A DNA stretch of 64,000 bases from Vibrio sonorensis (GTDB taxonomy: Bacteria > Pseudomonadota > Gammaproteobacteria > Enterobacterales > Vibrionaceae). The stretch spans positions 1-64,000 of the forward strand of contig NZ_LJJE01000103.1 in NCBI RefSeq assembly GCF_001854765.1, in the 5' to 3' direction. This document shows, piece by piece, positions 1-8,059 of the stretch. The position numbers and the translations under genes are program-made. The notes below the pieces were generated by a model. The model ran no database searches, was not told the DNA's origin, and worked only from the letters and a program-made list of their open reading frames with translations. How positions within the stretch are numbered: position 1 is the first letter of the stretch; every line of letters starts with the position of its first letter.

Positions 1-338
1 GGAGTCTGGATGGTAGTATTTACCAAACTCTTCGACGATATAGGCATGAATATCAGCGCCAGTTAACCTGCCCCCGGATGAATCCTCTGCTCGATTCTTT
101 ATGTATAGGCTTAATTGCTCACGTTGTTGAGGGTTAAGAAAGGCAGGCCGACCTGTTCTTGGTTTTTCTTGCAGCCCTTCAAGTCCTTCCTCAAGGAACG
201 TTTGTACCCATCTGGTCACACTGGTTCTACTGACTTTAAGGAACTTGGCGATTTGGGTGCGAGAGTGACCATCTTCATCTGGATAGATTTTTGTTGGCTA
301 GCGAGCTTTTTAAAGTCAATGTTATCGAGGCTGTCCAT
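1..338 (-). pseudogene. IS630-family transposase, 5' part, frameshifted and cut by window edge
   Basis: On the minus strand an ATG at 338 opens MDSLDNIDFKKLASQQK and then runs into a TGA. A second minus frame resumes with DGHSRTQIAKFLKVSRTSV, TRWVQTFLEEGLEGLQEK and RTGRPAFLNPQQ, a typical IS630/Tc1-mariner N-terminal helix-turn-helix DNA-binding region. The junction near 280-295 has lost bases, so both the reading frame and a short stretch between QQK and the HTH are missing. The catalytic DDE domain would lie beyond base 1. As given this copy cannot make a transposase. The family assignment rests on the recognisable HTH and the GRP linker. Confidence 0.75.
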
Positions 339-406
339 AGCATCCGTTTTCACAAGAAAGTAACAGCCTCAATTAGATCATATTTTTACTTAGATTGGTA
401 TAACTA

Positions 407-523
407 CTAGCTTACATTCATCTCTTTAACTGCTTCGATCACTGAGTAACCTTGGTCAACGACTAGCTGGGCCGTTTCAAGTTTAAATTCTGGACTGAAA
501 GTTCTTCACGTGCGCTTTGTCAT
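407..523 (-). pseudogene. IS3-family orfA remnant (N-terminal fragment with internal stop)
   Basis: Reading the minus strand from ATG 523 gives MTKRT, an in-frame TGA, then RTFSPEFKLETAQLVVDQGY and SVIEAVKEMNVS, then TAG. This is the start of an IS3-group OrfA (HTH_Tnp_1 type). The internal TGA sits where an Arg codon is expected. The frame ends abruptly after NVS, where intact relatives continue with the rest of the helix-turn-helix. The break coincides with a CTAG containing a TA dinucleotide, next to sequence leading into the IS630 fragment, which suggests the IS630 element inserted here. The outer IS end probably lies near 595. Confidence 0.7.
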
Positions 524-596
524 AAATCCACCTGTTGTGAACGTGGTACATTCTAACTTGTTAAATCAGGTGGCAAAATTCACTATGCCACTACAT

Positions 597-1598
597 TTAA
601 GTTAGGCTTTTTATAAGAAGTCTGTCAAACGAGTCATTTCTATCTTTACTGTCAGCTTCCAAAGCTTTTTTTATCATAGCGCTCGTCGGGGCGTAAGAAG
701 GAGAAAGAACACATGGCAAACTCACTGACTCGATGTTTATTCCGTTATACAACGTAGAATATGCCACATTGGTATGTGCCATTAGATTTTTAGGAAAGAG
801 AGTCTGTTTATCTGATAGTTTCTTTGTCATCTCGTACGCCAACGTATAGGCTCTCATTGCTGTTGGGGATGCAATGGCAAAATGATCCGTCATGCTGAAG
901 CCTATGTTGGGAAACAAGTACCTAGTGTAGCTTTCGCAGTAGAGTATGTTGTCCATGTGACTAGACCTATATACTTCATTCCAATCTAATTTTTTATCGC
1001 TTGTAAACTCTAAGTCTGGGCGTATTCTAATTATTAAGTCGAATGTTAAATCCAAGCTGTCGCACGCTTCTTGACATTTGGATATTTTGTAGTACATTTT
1101 TTCCGCATTTGTCATTCCAACAAATGGCTTTACGCTGTCATCTTCAATTGTAACTTGTGTTGACTGGTATGCTTTGGACAAATTCTCATATGTCACATTA
1201 GTTTCGTTGGCTCCCCAAAGGCTAAAGAAGTTTGAGTAACGAGAATACATTTTTTCGGCGCCAAGTTTGTTCCATACTTCGCGATAAGCTTTTTGAAAGT
1301 TTTCTGGTAAAGATCTCTCATCCTTTGGAGGAATTGGGACCGTTACACCAGTACCCTTCCAAACGTGTACAATAGTCGTGACATTGTGTCCTTCTAATCC
1401 AAGATTCTTCCAGGACTTTAAGGCTTTTTTCCAGCCTCGTAATTGGCCTGATACACATATTGCGATGTTCAACTTCTTTGATGTCGAAAGAGAACCACTG
1501 GAACACCTGTTGTGACTATTTTCTCTTATCATATTTATATCATTTTCATAGGGATGGTGAGTTTTGTTGTGTAAGTTGGAATATTCAATTTCAATCAA
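597..1598 (-). CDS. unfamiliar surface-polysaccharide-locus protein, possibly the C-terminal part of an interrupted 618-codon gene
   Basis: I do not recognise a characterised family. A conserved-looking block LNIAICVSGQLRGWKKAL is followed by a VHVWKG segment and later LIIRIRPDLEF. This pattern of a beta-strand, a 'sGQLRG' loop and a downstream 'R.RPD' is one I associate with uncharacterised glycosyltransferase-like proteins of polysaccharide loci. The listed start at 1598 is a TTG without a good ribosome binding site. The same frame is open upstream through 1785 and meets the TGA stop of the preceding frame at 1788-1790, so the real protein may be the C-terminal part of a longer one. The stop codon at 597-599 abuts the probable IS3 end at 595, so the original C-terminus may also have been changed. 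Confidence 0.55.
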   Translation of the reverse strand: MIEIEYSNLHNKTHHPYENDINMIRENSHNRCSSGSLSTSKKLNIAICVSGQLRGWKKALKSWKNLGLEGHNVTTIVHVWKGTGVTVPIPPKDERSLPENFQKAYREVWNKLGAEKMYSRYSNFFSLWGANETNVTYENLSKAYQSTQVTIEDDSVKPFVGMTNAEKMYYKISKCQEACDSLDLTFDLIIRIRPDLEFTSDKKLDWNEVYRSSHMDNILYCESYTRYLFPNIGFSMTDHFAIASPTAMRAYTLAYEMTKKLSDKQTLFPKNLMAHTNVAYSTLYNGINIESVSLPCVLSPSYAPTSAMIKKALEADSKDRNDSFDRLLIKSLT

Positions 1599-1787
1599 CT
1601 TATTGATACTCGTTCTATCACAAATGCTTGCTAAGATAATTGTATGGTAAAGCTGCTTTGCGTCAAATTTATACCTATTTTTAAGTAATGATCTTATATA
1701 ATTCTTTACTATGTAGTTTGATGAAATTGTATCTTTTATCGCATCATCCCAAATACTATTGTAAGCACTTGTAACAAGTATAAATGA

Positions 1788-2456
1788 TCAATGCTCTTTG
1801 ATTTTGAATTTGAAGAAATAGCGTTCGATAAGGTGTTTTCTTTCTTTTGGAGCGAGTAAGCCAAAAGTTAATGCAGCTGTAGAAGCACACATGGAGAAAT
1901 CTGAAATTCTTTTGGTATAAATTTTTTTATAACGTTTTTTTAAATTATTGAGTATTTCTAGGTATACTTCCCTATTGTATTCATGATGATGAAATAGAAT
2001 ATTGCTTAAAACAGGGACGCTTCCAGGGACGAGGGAATCATCTGGTTGGAAGAATAATTCATCGAGTAAGAAGTTAGATATCGATTCATTTGAATATGAA
2101 GTTGATAAGAATTCACCAGATATTTGATAAAATTCAAAGCTAGGGATAGAACCTAATAGTTTTTTCCATTCCCTCAGATATTTAAGTGCCATATCTTCTT
2201 CATTTATTTTTAAGCACGACCTAACAAGTAACGCATATATATTGTTGTCTTTGTCTACGAGAGCACTGAGCTCAGTTATAACCGAATGGTAAGAACCTAA
2301 AGAGAATTGCTTTTGAACCTTAGAGAGTAACGCATCTGAAACTTCAACCACCTCTACTGGTAAAGCTCTAGGTGGCTCATTTGTTACAAAAAATTTAGAC
2401 ATAGCCTTAAGACTATATAAGCGATTCTTTAACTTTCTAATAATTTCATTTGTCAT
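1788..2456 (-). CDS. helical repeat-like protein of the polysaccharide locus, possibly the N-terminal part of the same gene as 597-1598
   Basis: 222 residues from ATG 2456. There is no signal peptide and no obvious catalytic motif. Residues about 50-105 (VITELSALVDKDNNIYALLV, then CLKINEEDMALKYLREWKKL) look like paired helices of a TPR-like fold. The frame ends at a TGA (1788-1790) and continues open in the same frame for another 396 codons, into the 597-1598 protein. The simplest readings are a nonsense mutation or base-call error in one 618-codon gene, or two genes read in the same phase. It is co-directional with the GT2 gene upstream (60 bp gap) and low in G+C like the rest of the locus. 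Function unknown. Confidence 0.5.
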   Translation of the reverse strand: MTNEIIRKLKNRLYSLKAMSKFFVTNEPPRALPVEVVEVSDALLSKVQKQFSLGSYHSVITELSALVDKDNNIYALLVRSCLKINEEDMALKYLREWKKLLGSIPSFEFYQISGEFLSTSYSNESISNFLLDELFFQPDDSLVPGSVPVLSNILFHHHEYNREVYLEILNNLKKRYKKIYTKRISDFSMCASTAALTFGLLAPKERKHLIERYFFKFKIKEH

Positions 2457-2516
2457 ACTATTCTCTGATCTATTATGTGTACCTGAGTGATTTCAGTGTT
2501 TTTAAAGATTGCATAT

Positions 2517-3272
2517 TTAGTTGAAAACATTTCGGAAAAAATACCTAAAATAGCTAATAGCGTATCTTAAGGAAAGCTTGTTAAGCATCTTTCTATTATC
2601 GTAAGCAGCATCGTGTACTGCAGATATAGATGGTAAATAAATGACATTTATTCCTTTACGTTTAGCTCTCAAGCAAATATCGACATCTTCGTAATACATA
2701 AAATATGATTCATCAAATCCGTGGAGAGTTTCATAATTCGACGTTTGAAACAACAAGAATGAACCAGCAGCCCAATCTACAGCAGTAGGTTGAAATATGG
2801 TAGCTTTGTCATAAATATCTTGTCTTTTAATTTTGAATAAACCTTTGAAGGGATTCATAGGTGATGGGAACTTTCTTATGGACTCATCGTATATCTTTTT
2901 ATTCTTATCTAGGTACAGGTTGATTGTCAGAATAGAAGATGGGTATGTATGCGATATTTGTTGTAGTTGAGCTATTGAGTCCAAGTTAATGGTTACGTCG
3001 GGGTTCATGACTAGAAAATGGTCTTTATTAGACATTCCTAGTTTATTTTTTGCATAGTTGAATACTTCGTTGTTATTGGCCCCGAACCCTTTTTTTTCGT
3101 TTGTTGTAACTAAATGTATGCCAGATTTTTTACAATAATCAACTAGAATACCTTTTGGATTGGTATTAGACTTTATTATTACTTGGTTTGTTTTTGCTAT
3201 TTTTTTTAATTCATTGTTTTTTGTAATTATATCGTCATGGTTATGGTTAACTATTGAAATGAATAATGTCAT
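2517..3272 (-). CDS. glycosyltransferase family 2
   Basis: 251 residues, the usual length for a small GT2 (GT-A fold) enzyme that adds a sugar from an NDP donor to a lipid-linked glycan at the inner face of the cytoplasmic membrane. N-terminal LFISIVNHNHDD is the first Rossmann strand. MNPDVTINLD carries the metal/nucleotide-binding D-x-D equivalent. FDESYFMYYEDVDICLRAK matches the C-terminal 'ED(V)D' acceptor/catalytic signature of rhamnosyltransferase-like members. Its start overlaps the end of the upstream dehydratase gene by 4 bp (ATGA), which implies translational coupling. Donor and acceptor cannot be inferred. Confidence 0.85.
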   Translation of the reverse strand: MTLFISIVNHNHDDIITKNNELKKIAKTNQVIIKSNTNPKGILVDYCKKSGIHLVTTNEKKGFGANNNEVFNYAKNKLGMSNKDHFLVMNPDVTINLDSIAQLQQISHTYPSSILTINLYLDKNKKIYDESIRKFPSPMNPFKGLFKIKRQDIYDKATIFQPTAVDWAAGSFLLFQTSNYETLHGFDESYFMYYEDVDICLRAKRKGINVIYLPSISAVHDAAYDNRKMLNKLSLRYAISYFRYFFRNVFN

Positions 3273-5074
3273 AAATTAAATTTACCCTTAGGTTTATAAC
3301 CAATAGGAGAGTTCAAGAGTATATTTCTTACGGATTTTACGTCAAATTCATGACAACTATCATCTAGGTGATGCAGGATTGTCTCCATCTCATGCCAGTC
3401 TATTTTTATCTCTTGCGCTGCCAGGATTTTTTCGTGACCAGACCCTTGAATGTTGTCTCCAATTAGCAACTCCTCGTACAGCTTTTCTCCGGGCCGTAAT
3501 CCCGTAAATTTAATATCTATATCCCCATCCCCGTACTTTGATTCAATATTTTCAGTTAGTCCCATCAAGTGAATCATCCGTTTAGCGAGGTCTAGAATTT
3601 TTATAGGCTCTCCCATGTCAAGGACAAAAACTTGACCGTTATGACACATGGCACTAGCTTGTATCACTAGCTGAGCTGCCTCTGGTATTAGCATAAAATA
3701 CCGAGTGATATCTGGGTGTGTTACCGTTACCGGCCCTCCGGAGCGAATCTGCTTTTTAAATAATGGTACAACGGAGCCTGATGAACCTAAAACGTTACCA
3801 AACCGAACCATAGTAAATGTGGTCATCGAATTTGTATCTGCTAAAGATTGTAGAACAAGTTCAGCCATTCGCTTACTTGCCCCCATGATGTTCGTTGGAC
3901 GTACCGCTTTGTCTGTTGAGACTAAAGTAAAATTAGATACCCCTGAACTTATAGCAGCATTTGCACATGCCAAAGTACCGAATACATTGTTACGGATCCC
4001 CTCAATTACATTATCCTCTACGATAGGTACGTGTTTGTATGCCGCCGCATGATAAACCGTGTCTACAGAGTGCGCTTTCATTAATTTTACTAGTCGATTT
4101 TGGTTTTGTACCGAACCAAGGGCAGTAACAATAGTTGTTTTTATATTTAAGTTTGCTTTTATAGATGTTAGTTCTTGATCGATGGTGTACAGGTTATACT
4201 CGTTTAGTTCGAACAAGACTATTGTTTTAGGCTTTTGTGTAATTATTTGCCGGCACAGCTCCGATCCTATAGAGCCACCGGCTCCAGTGATCATAATATT
4301 CTTTCCGGTAATATTTTTGGACAATAGCTCTTTGTCTGGTTCGATGGGAGCCCTTCCCAATAGATCAGCAACTTCAAGATCTTTAACTTCTGTAGGGGAA
4401 GCTCTACCAGCAGCAATGTCTTCGACTGAAGGGACTGACTGAACTTCTATTGGCCAATGTGATAATTTTTCTACGAGTCTAAGCCGTTTTCCTTTGTTTA
4501 TATTGTTTATTGCAAGTAAAAGTTTTACGGGTTGGTATAAAGATTGAAGCTGCTCAAACTCATTAGCGTGATGCACACGTATACCAAACAGTATTTGACC
4601 AGACTTTGAAACGTCATCGTCCAATATTGCTACCGGGTGGTATTCATCACCTTGGATTAAGGCATAAGCTAGGTCACGGCCTGTTGCTCCAGCGCCGTAT
4701 ATGAAAACATTTGGTTTTTGACGTTTATAATATTGATAGTAAATGATCCGCAGTAATATCCTTGGTCCCCCAAGGGTTAGGATCGCTAATCCTGCATAAA
4801 TAAATGGTACACTTCTTGGGATGAAGGAGTGAAAGAAAAAACCACTAAGAGCGAGGGTTAAAGAAGAGAAAAAAACACCTAAAAATATGTGTCCAACAGC
4901 TGGAAGCATCATATATCGCAGTACGGCTCGATACATACCTAATCTTATGAAGCAGTAAATTGTAACAAGTAGAGTTGCAAATAAACTAGCTAGTTCGTCC
5001 AGTCCAACGGTAAAGGTTGGGTCTCCTATTCGTAATGCTATTGCTAGATAAAGTGATACTATTACAGCTAGCAT
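3269..5074 (-). CDS. membrane-bound nucleotide-sugar 4,6-dehydratase (WbpM/FlaA1/PglF-like); true start probably at 5147, out of frame by one base
   Basis: 601 residues in the open frame. N-terminal hydrophobic segments (about residues 1-105) anchor the protein in the inner membrane. GAGATGRDLAYAL begins a CoA-binding-like Rossmann domain, and ITGAGGSIGSELCRQI begins the NAD(P)-binding dehydratase domain. STDKAVRPTN followed by MGASKRMAEL carries the Met-x3-Lys that replaces Tyr-x3-Lys in this branch. Such enzymes make UDP-4-keto-6-deoxy sugars (e.g. towards QuiNAc or bacillosamine). Upstream of ATG 5074 the same frame still reads KRLISISYD, typical of family N-termini, back to a run of ten A (coding strand). 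An ATG at 5147 reads in frame into this only if the run has nine A. Restored length would be 625 residues, normal for the family. Confidence 0.85.
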   Translation of the reverse strand: MLAVIVSLYLAIALRIGDPTFTVGLDELASLFATLLVTIYCFIRLGMYRAVLRYMMLPAVGHIFLGVFFSSLTLALSGFFFHSFIPRSVPFIYAGLAILTLGGPRILLRIIYYQYYKRQKPNVFIYGAGATGRDLAYALIQGDEYHPVAILDDDVSKSGQILFGIRVHHANEFEQLQSLYQPVKLLLAINNINKGKRLRLVEKLSHWPIEVQSVPSVEDIAAGRASPTEVKDLEVADLLGRAPIEPDKELLSKNITGKNIMITGAGGSIGSELCRQIITQKPKTIVLFELNEYNLYTIDQELTSIKANLNIKTTIVTALGSVQNQNRLVKLMKAHSVDTVYHAAAYKHVPIVEDNVIEGIRNNVFGTLACANAAISSGVSNFTLVSTDKAVRPTNIMGASKRMAELVLQSLADTNSMTTFTMVRFGNVLGSSGSVVPLFKKQIRSGGPVTVTHPDITRYFMLIPEAAQLVIQASAMCHNGQVFVLDMGEPIKILDLAKRMIHLMGLTENIESKYGDGDIDIKFTGLRPGEKLYEELLIGDNIQGSGHEKILAAQEIKIDWHEMETILHHLDDSCHEFDVKSVRNILLNSPIGYKPKGKFNL

Positions 5075-5099
5075 ATCGTAACTTATGCTAATTAGGCGC

Positions 5100-5109
5100 T
5101 TTTTTTTTT
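5100..5109 (-). repeat. A10 homopolymer near the 5' end of the dehydratase gene
   Basis: Ten T on the plus strand are ten A in the coding strand. From ATG 5147 the frame is MFTPIRLLLNTNRKKK, followed with ten A by a TAG after a few codons. With nine A it continues as KRLISISYDMLAVIV into the dehydratase. A change of one base in this tract therefore switches the full-length protein on or off. It may be a base-calling error, a slippery phase-variable tract, or a site of transcriptional slippage. Confidence 0.7.
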
Positions 5110-5282
5110 CGGTTCGTATTTAGGAGAAGCCTGATCGGGGTAAACATGTTTTCGAGCTACCAATGAATGTTATATTGTCGTCGCCCTTATTCTAAAAATC
5201 TTTAATGTTATTGGCTAGTAGAAAGGTGTATGATTTCGTCAAAAAATGCACTAACAAATTTAGGCCACTTTAGGTACCAGTT

Positions 5283-6230
5283 TTGCAAATATTAGTAACA
5301 GGCTGTAATGGCTTTGTTGGATCTCGGTTAACTGTTGTTGCTAAGCAGCGGGGTTATTGTCTCACTAAAGCCCAAAGAAACTCGGGAAGTGTTGTTGATG
5401 AGAGTGTATTTAGTATCTCTTCAATTGACAAAAACACTAACTGGAAACCTGCTTTAGTGGATATTGATTGTGTTGTTCATTGTGCCGCTCGCGTTCATCA
5501 AATGGGAGAAGAACGAGAAGACTCACTTTCTCTGTACCGAGAAGTCAATACGGAAGGCTCGTTAAACTTGGCGCGCCAAGCGGCAGAAATGGGTGTGAAA
5601 CGATTTGTTTTTATAAGCTCTATTAAGGTTAATGGGGAATTTTCTGATAGTGGCCGCCCTTTTACATCGGAAGATGTTTCAACGACAGATGATCCATATG
5701 GGTTGAGTAAGTATGAAGCAGAACAGGGCTTGCAAATAATTGCTCAAGGTACAGGTTTGGAGGTAGTGATTATACGCCCTCCTTTAGTATATGGACCTAA
5801 TGTTAAAGCCAATTTTTTAACTATGATGAAGTGGGTAGAGAAAGGAATACCTCTACCATTAGGTTCTATTGATAACAGAAGAAGTTTACTGTTCCTCGAT
5901 AACCTCATCGATTTTATTCTAACTACGAGTAAACATCCGGCGGCTGTAGGCAAAACGTTTTTGTTGTCAGATGGAGAAGATGTTTCAACAGCTTCGTTGA
6001 TTCAAGAAATCGCAAAAGTGATGGGCAAAAGAGCCCATCTGTTTCCCATACCTGTAAAGTTGATCCAGTGGGGAGCAAACTTGTTGGGTAAACCCAAAGT
6101 CGCGCAACGAATATGTAGTAATTTACAAATTGACTCATCTGAAGCCCGAGAAACATTAGGGTGGGTACCTCCGTTTACCTTGCAAGAAGGGATTCGTGCG
6201 ACAGTAGAACATTACTTAAGCAATAAATAA
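5283..6230 (+). CDS. NAD-dependent sugar epimerase/dehydratase (extended SDR)
   Basis: 315 residues beginning at a TTG (MQILVTGCNGFVGSRL). The glycine-rich TGCNGFVG is the Rossmann NAD-binding motif. VFISSIKVNGE supplies the catalytic Ser, and DPYGLSKYEAEQGL the Tyr-x3-Lys (YGLSK). IIRPPLVYGPNVKANF is the typical substrate-side loop of GalE/WbpP-like enzymes. Genes of this type commonly sit directly before a small initiating sugar-phosphate transferase, as here (24 bp gap), and make the 4-epimerised or 4-keto-reduced UDP-HexNAc it uses. The exact substrate is not determinable. It is divergent from the dehydratase gene. Confidence 0.85.
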   Translation: MQILVTGCNGFVGSRLTVVAKQRGYCLTKAQRNSGSVVDESVFSISSIDKNTNWKPALVDIDCVVHCAARVHQMGEEREDSLSLYREVNTEGSLNLARQAAEMGVKRFVFISSIKVNGEFSDSGRPFTSEDVSTTDDPYGLSKYEAEQGLQIIAQGTGLEVVIIRPPLVYGPNVKANFLTMMKWVEKGIPLPLGSIDNRRSLLFLDNLIDFILTTSKHPAAVGKTFLLSDGEDVSTASLIQEIAKVMGKRAHLFPIPVKLIQWGANLLGKPKVAQRICSNLQIDSSEARETLGWVPPFTLQEGIRATVEHYLSNK

Positions 6231-6254
6231 TAACTAACTTAAATAGGTATTGGT

Positions 6255-6800
6255 TTGATTCGTGTTTTAGATTTTATTTTCGCCTTAGTGGGCTTGCTTT
6301 TTTTGTGGCCAGTATTTTTGATCATATGCTTGGTAGGTTATTTTGATACCGGATCACCAATATTTTTTCAAAAACGAGTCGGAAGACACCAGCGCCCTTT
6401 CATCTTAATTAAATTTAGAACTATGCCAGTTGAGACTGCATCAGTGGCGACTCACTTAGTGGGTGCAAGCTCCGTGACAAAGTTAGGTTCATTTTTGCGC
6501 AAAACTAAGCTCGATGAGTTGCCACAATTAATTAATGTACTTAAAGGTGAGATGAGCCTTGTTGGTCCACGCCCTTGTCTTTTTAACCAAAACGAGCTGA
6601 TTGAAGCGCGACAAGAAAAATCAGTCTTTGATGTGAGACCAGGTATTACTGGTTTAGCACAAATTAATGAGATCGATATGTCCACGCCAGAACTGCTAGC
6701 TGAGTGGGACGAAAAAATGATTCTTACTCTCTCACTTAAAAACTATTTTGTTTACATAGTTCAAACTGTTGTTGGTAAAGGCTCAGGGGACCGAGTATAA
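6255..6800 (+). CDS. small initiating sugar-phosphate transferase (PglC/WbpL-partner type, Bac_transf)
   Basis: 181 residues. One N-terminal hydrophobic re-entrant segment (IRVLDFIFALVGLLFLWPV) is followed by PIFFQKRVGRHQ, FILIKFRTM, TKLDELPQLINVLKGEMS and LVGPRP, the signatures of the monotopic polyprenol-phosphate phosphoglycosyl transferases (catalytic Asp-Glu in LDELPQ). It transfers a sugar-1-phosphate to undecaprenyl phosphate, the first committed step of O-unit synthesis at the cytoplasmic membrane. It lacks the large membrane domain of WcaJ-type enzymes. It uses a TTG start and is followed closely by the flippase gene. Likely partner of the upstream epimerase. Confidence 0.88.
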   Translation: MIRVLDFIFALVGLLFLWPVFLIICLVGYFDTGSPIFFQKRVGRHQRPFILIKFRTMPVETASVATHLVGASSVTKLGSFLRKTKLDELPQLINVLKGEMSLVGPRPCLFNQNELIEARQEKSVFDVRPGITGLAQINEIDMSTPELLAEWDEKMILTLSLKNYFVYIVQTVVGKGSGDRV

Positions 6801-6801
6801 G

Positions 6802-8016
6802 GTGAAATTAGACAACGCCAAGTGGTTTGTGAAGCAAGTCCTATCAATGGGCTTTCTTCGTATTTTTGGCATGTTCTTCTCTCTTCTTGTACAAATTGTT
6901 CTTTATCGAATTTACCCAGCAGAGATGATGGGCCAATATTTAGTCGCTTTAGGGATTGCTGTCTTCTTAGCTCAGATCTCAACATTAGGTGCTTCTAAAC
7001 TTATCATCAAAAAGATAGCAGCTAGTAACGCGATGACATTAAGCAGTTCATATTTAATGATGTCGATGATGTTGGTGAGCTTGGGCTGTTCAATAAGCTA
7101 TTTTGCATACTCGGTTCTTGTTGGCGCTTTTCAGCTACCGCAGATCTTGCCGATTTATGGCTTGTTCTCAATGTCGCTTTACTTTGTGTTTGTTGCCGTC
7201 TTTTATGGAGAGGGGGCATCGGGTTTAGCGGTCTTTTTCCAATACATTATCCAGCCTTTTGTATTCTTGTGCCTCTCACTTTATGGTTTTACGTCCTTTA
7301 CGCTGATTGAGCTTTTTGCAATAAGTAGTGCTTTTTGCTCGATGCTGGCATTTTTATACCTTGTTAAAAAAGGGTACAGATTGCGAACGGCATTGCCAAA
7401 AGGATCACTGAAGCAATTTGTAGAGGAATGTTCCACGTATTTTGGGGTTATGTTCGCAGGGCTAGTAGCAACGCATTTACTATTGCCATTGGGGGCCATT
7501 TGGCTCAGTGATGAAAGTGTCGCTTTAACGGGAATAATAGTTCGAGTGTGTAATGTACTCTTCTTTACGGTTACCAGTGTACGGCTACTTTTGTTGCCTA
7601 GAATGGTAAAAAGCTATGCTAAGCGAGATAGAAAACAGCTAAAAGAGTTGTGCCAGTTAGGGATGACTTTTCCGCTGCTCGTATGGACGCTAAGTGTAAC
7701 GTTCATCATTTTTTTCGGTGGGCAAATATTGACGGTTTTTGGAGAGCAATATTCTCATGGTCATAATGCGTTAATTTTTGGGGTATTCGCTTTACTACCA
7801 GCCTTTGCCTTTGGTTGGTGTGAGAATTTACTGATTGCACAAAACATCGAAAACAAGGTTTTACTCGCATCTTTTGCTAGCATGATATTTTCATTTGTTG
7901 GTGTCATTGTTTTCACAAACCAATATCAGATTGTTGGTTTTTTAGCTTTTATATTAGGGGCTAAATCTGTTTACGCTATATTGACGTGGATATTTTCTCG
8001 TCGCCTTCAACAGTAA
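6802..8016 (+). CDS. Wzx-like polysaccharide flippase (MOP superfamily)
   Basis: About 404 residues with roughly 12 hydrophobic segments spread over the whole length and few charged stretches, as in MATE/MOP-type exporters that flip undecaprenyl-PP-linked glycans. The reading frame is open from 6769 (TTG), but a GTG at 6802, two bases past the stop of the upstream transferase gene, gives VKLDNAKWFVKQVLSMGFLR, a normal Wzx-like N-terminus, so I prefer it. The protein is convergent with the KpsS-like gene, 43 bp away. Substrate specificity cannot be read from sequence, and no Wzy polymerase is evident next to it. Confidence 0.8.
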   Translation: MKLDNAKWFVKQVLSMGFLRIFGMFFSLLVQIVLYRIYPAEMMGQYLVALGIAVFLAQISTLGASKLIIKKIAASNAMTLSSSYLMMSMMLVSLGCSISYFAYSVLVGAFQLPQILPIYGLFSMSLYFVFVAVFYGEGASGLAVFFQYIIQPFVFLCLSLYGFTSFTLIELFAISSAFCSMLAFLYLVKKGYRLRTALPKGSLKQFVEECSTYFGVMFAGLVATHLLLPLGAIWLSDESVALTGIIVRVCNVLFFTVTSVRLLLLPRMVKSYAKRDRKQLKELCQLGMTFPLLVWTLSVTFIIFFGGQILTVFGEQYSHGHNALIFGVFALLPAFAFGWCENLLIAQNIENKVLLASFASMIFSFVGVIVFTNQYQIVGFLAFILGAKSVYAILTWIFSRRLQQ

Positions 8017-8059
8017 GAGCAACTGTAAGGAGAGCTAGCAATGAAATTAATGCGTTGGG

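Noticed and set aside
115..363. Plus-strand frame of 82 codons
   Set aside because: It is antisense to the IS630 transposase fragment, whose minus-strand reading has a clear helix-turn-helix.
1788..1790. TGA as a selenocysteine or recoded codon
   Set aside because: No redox motif surrounds it and no SECIS-like hairpin could be seen downstream. A nonsense mutation or sequencing error is simpler.
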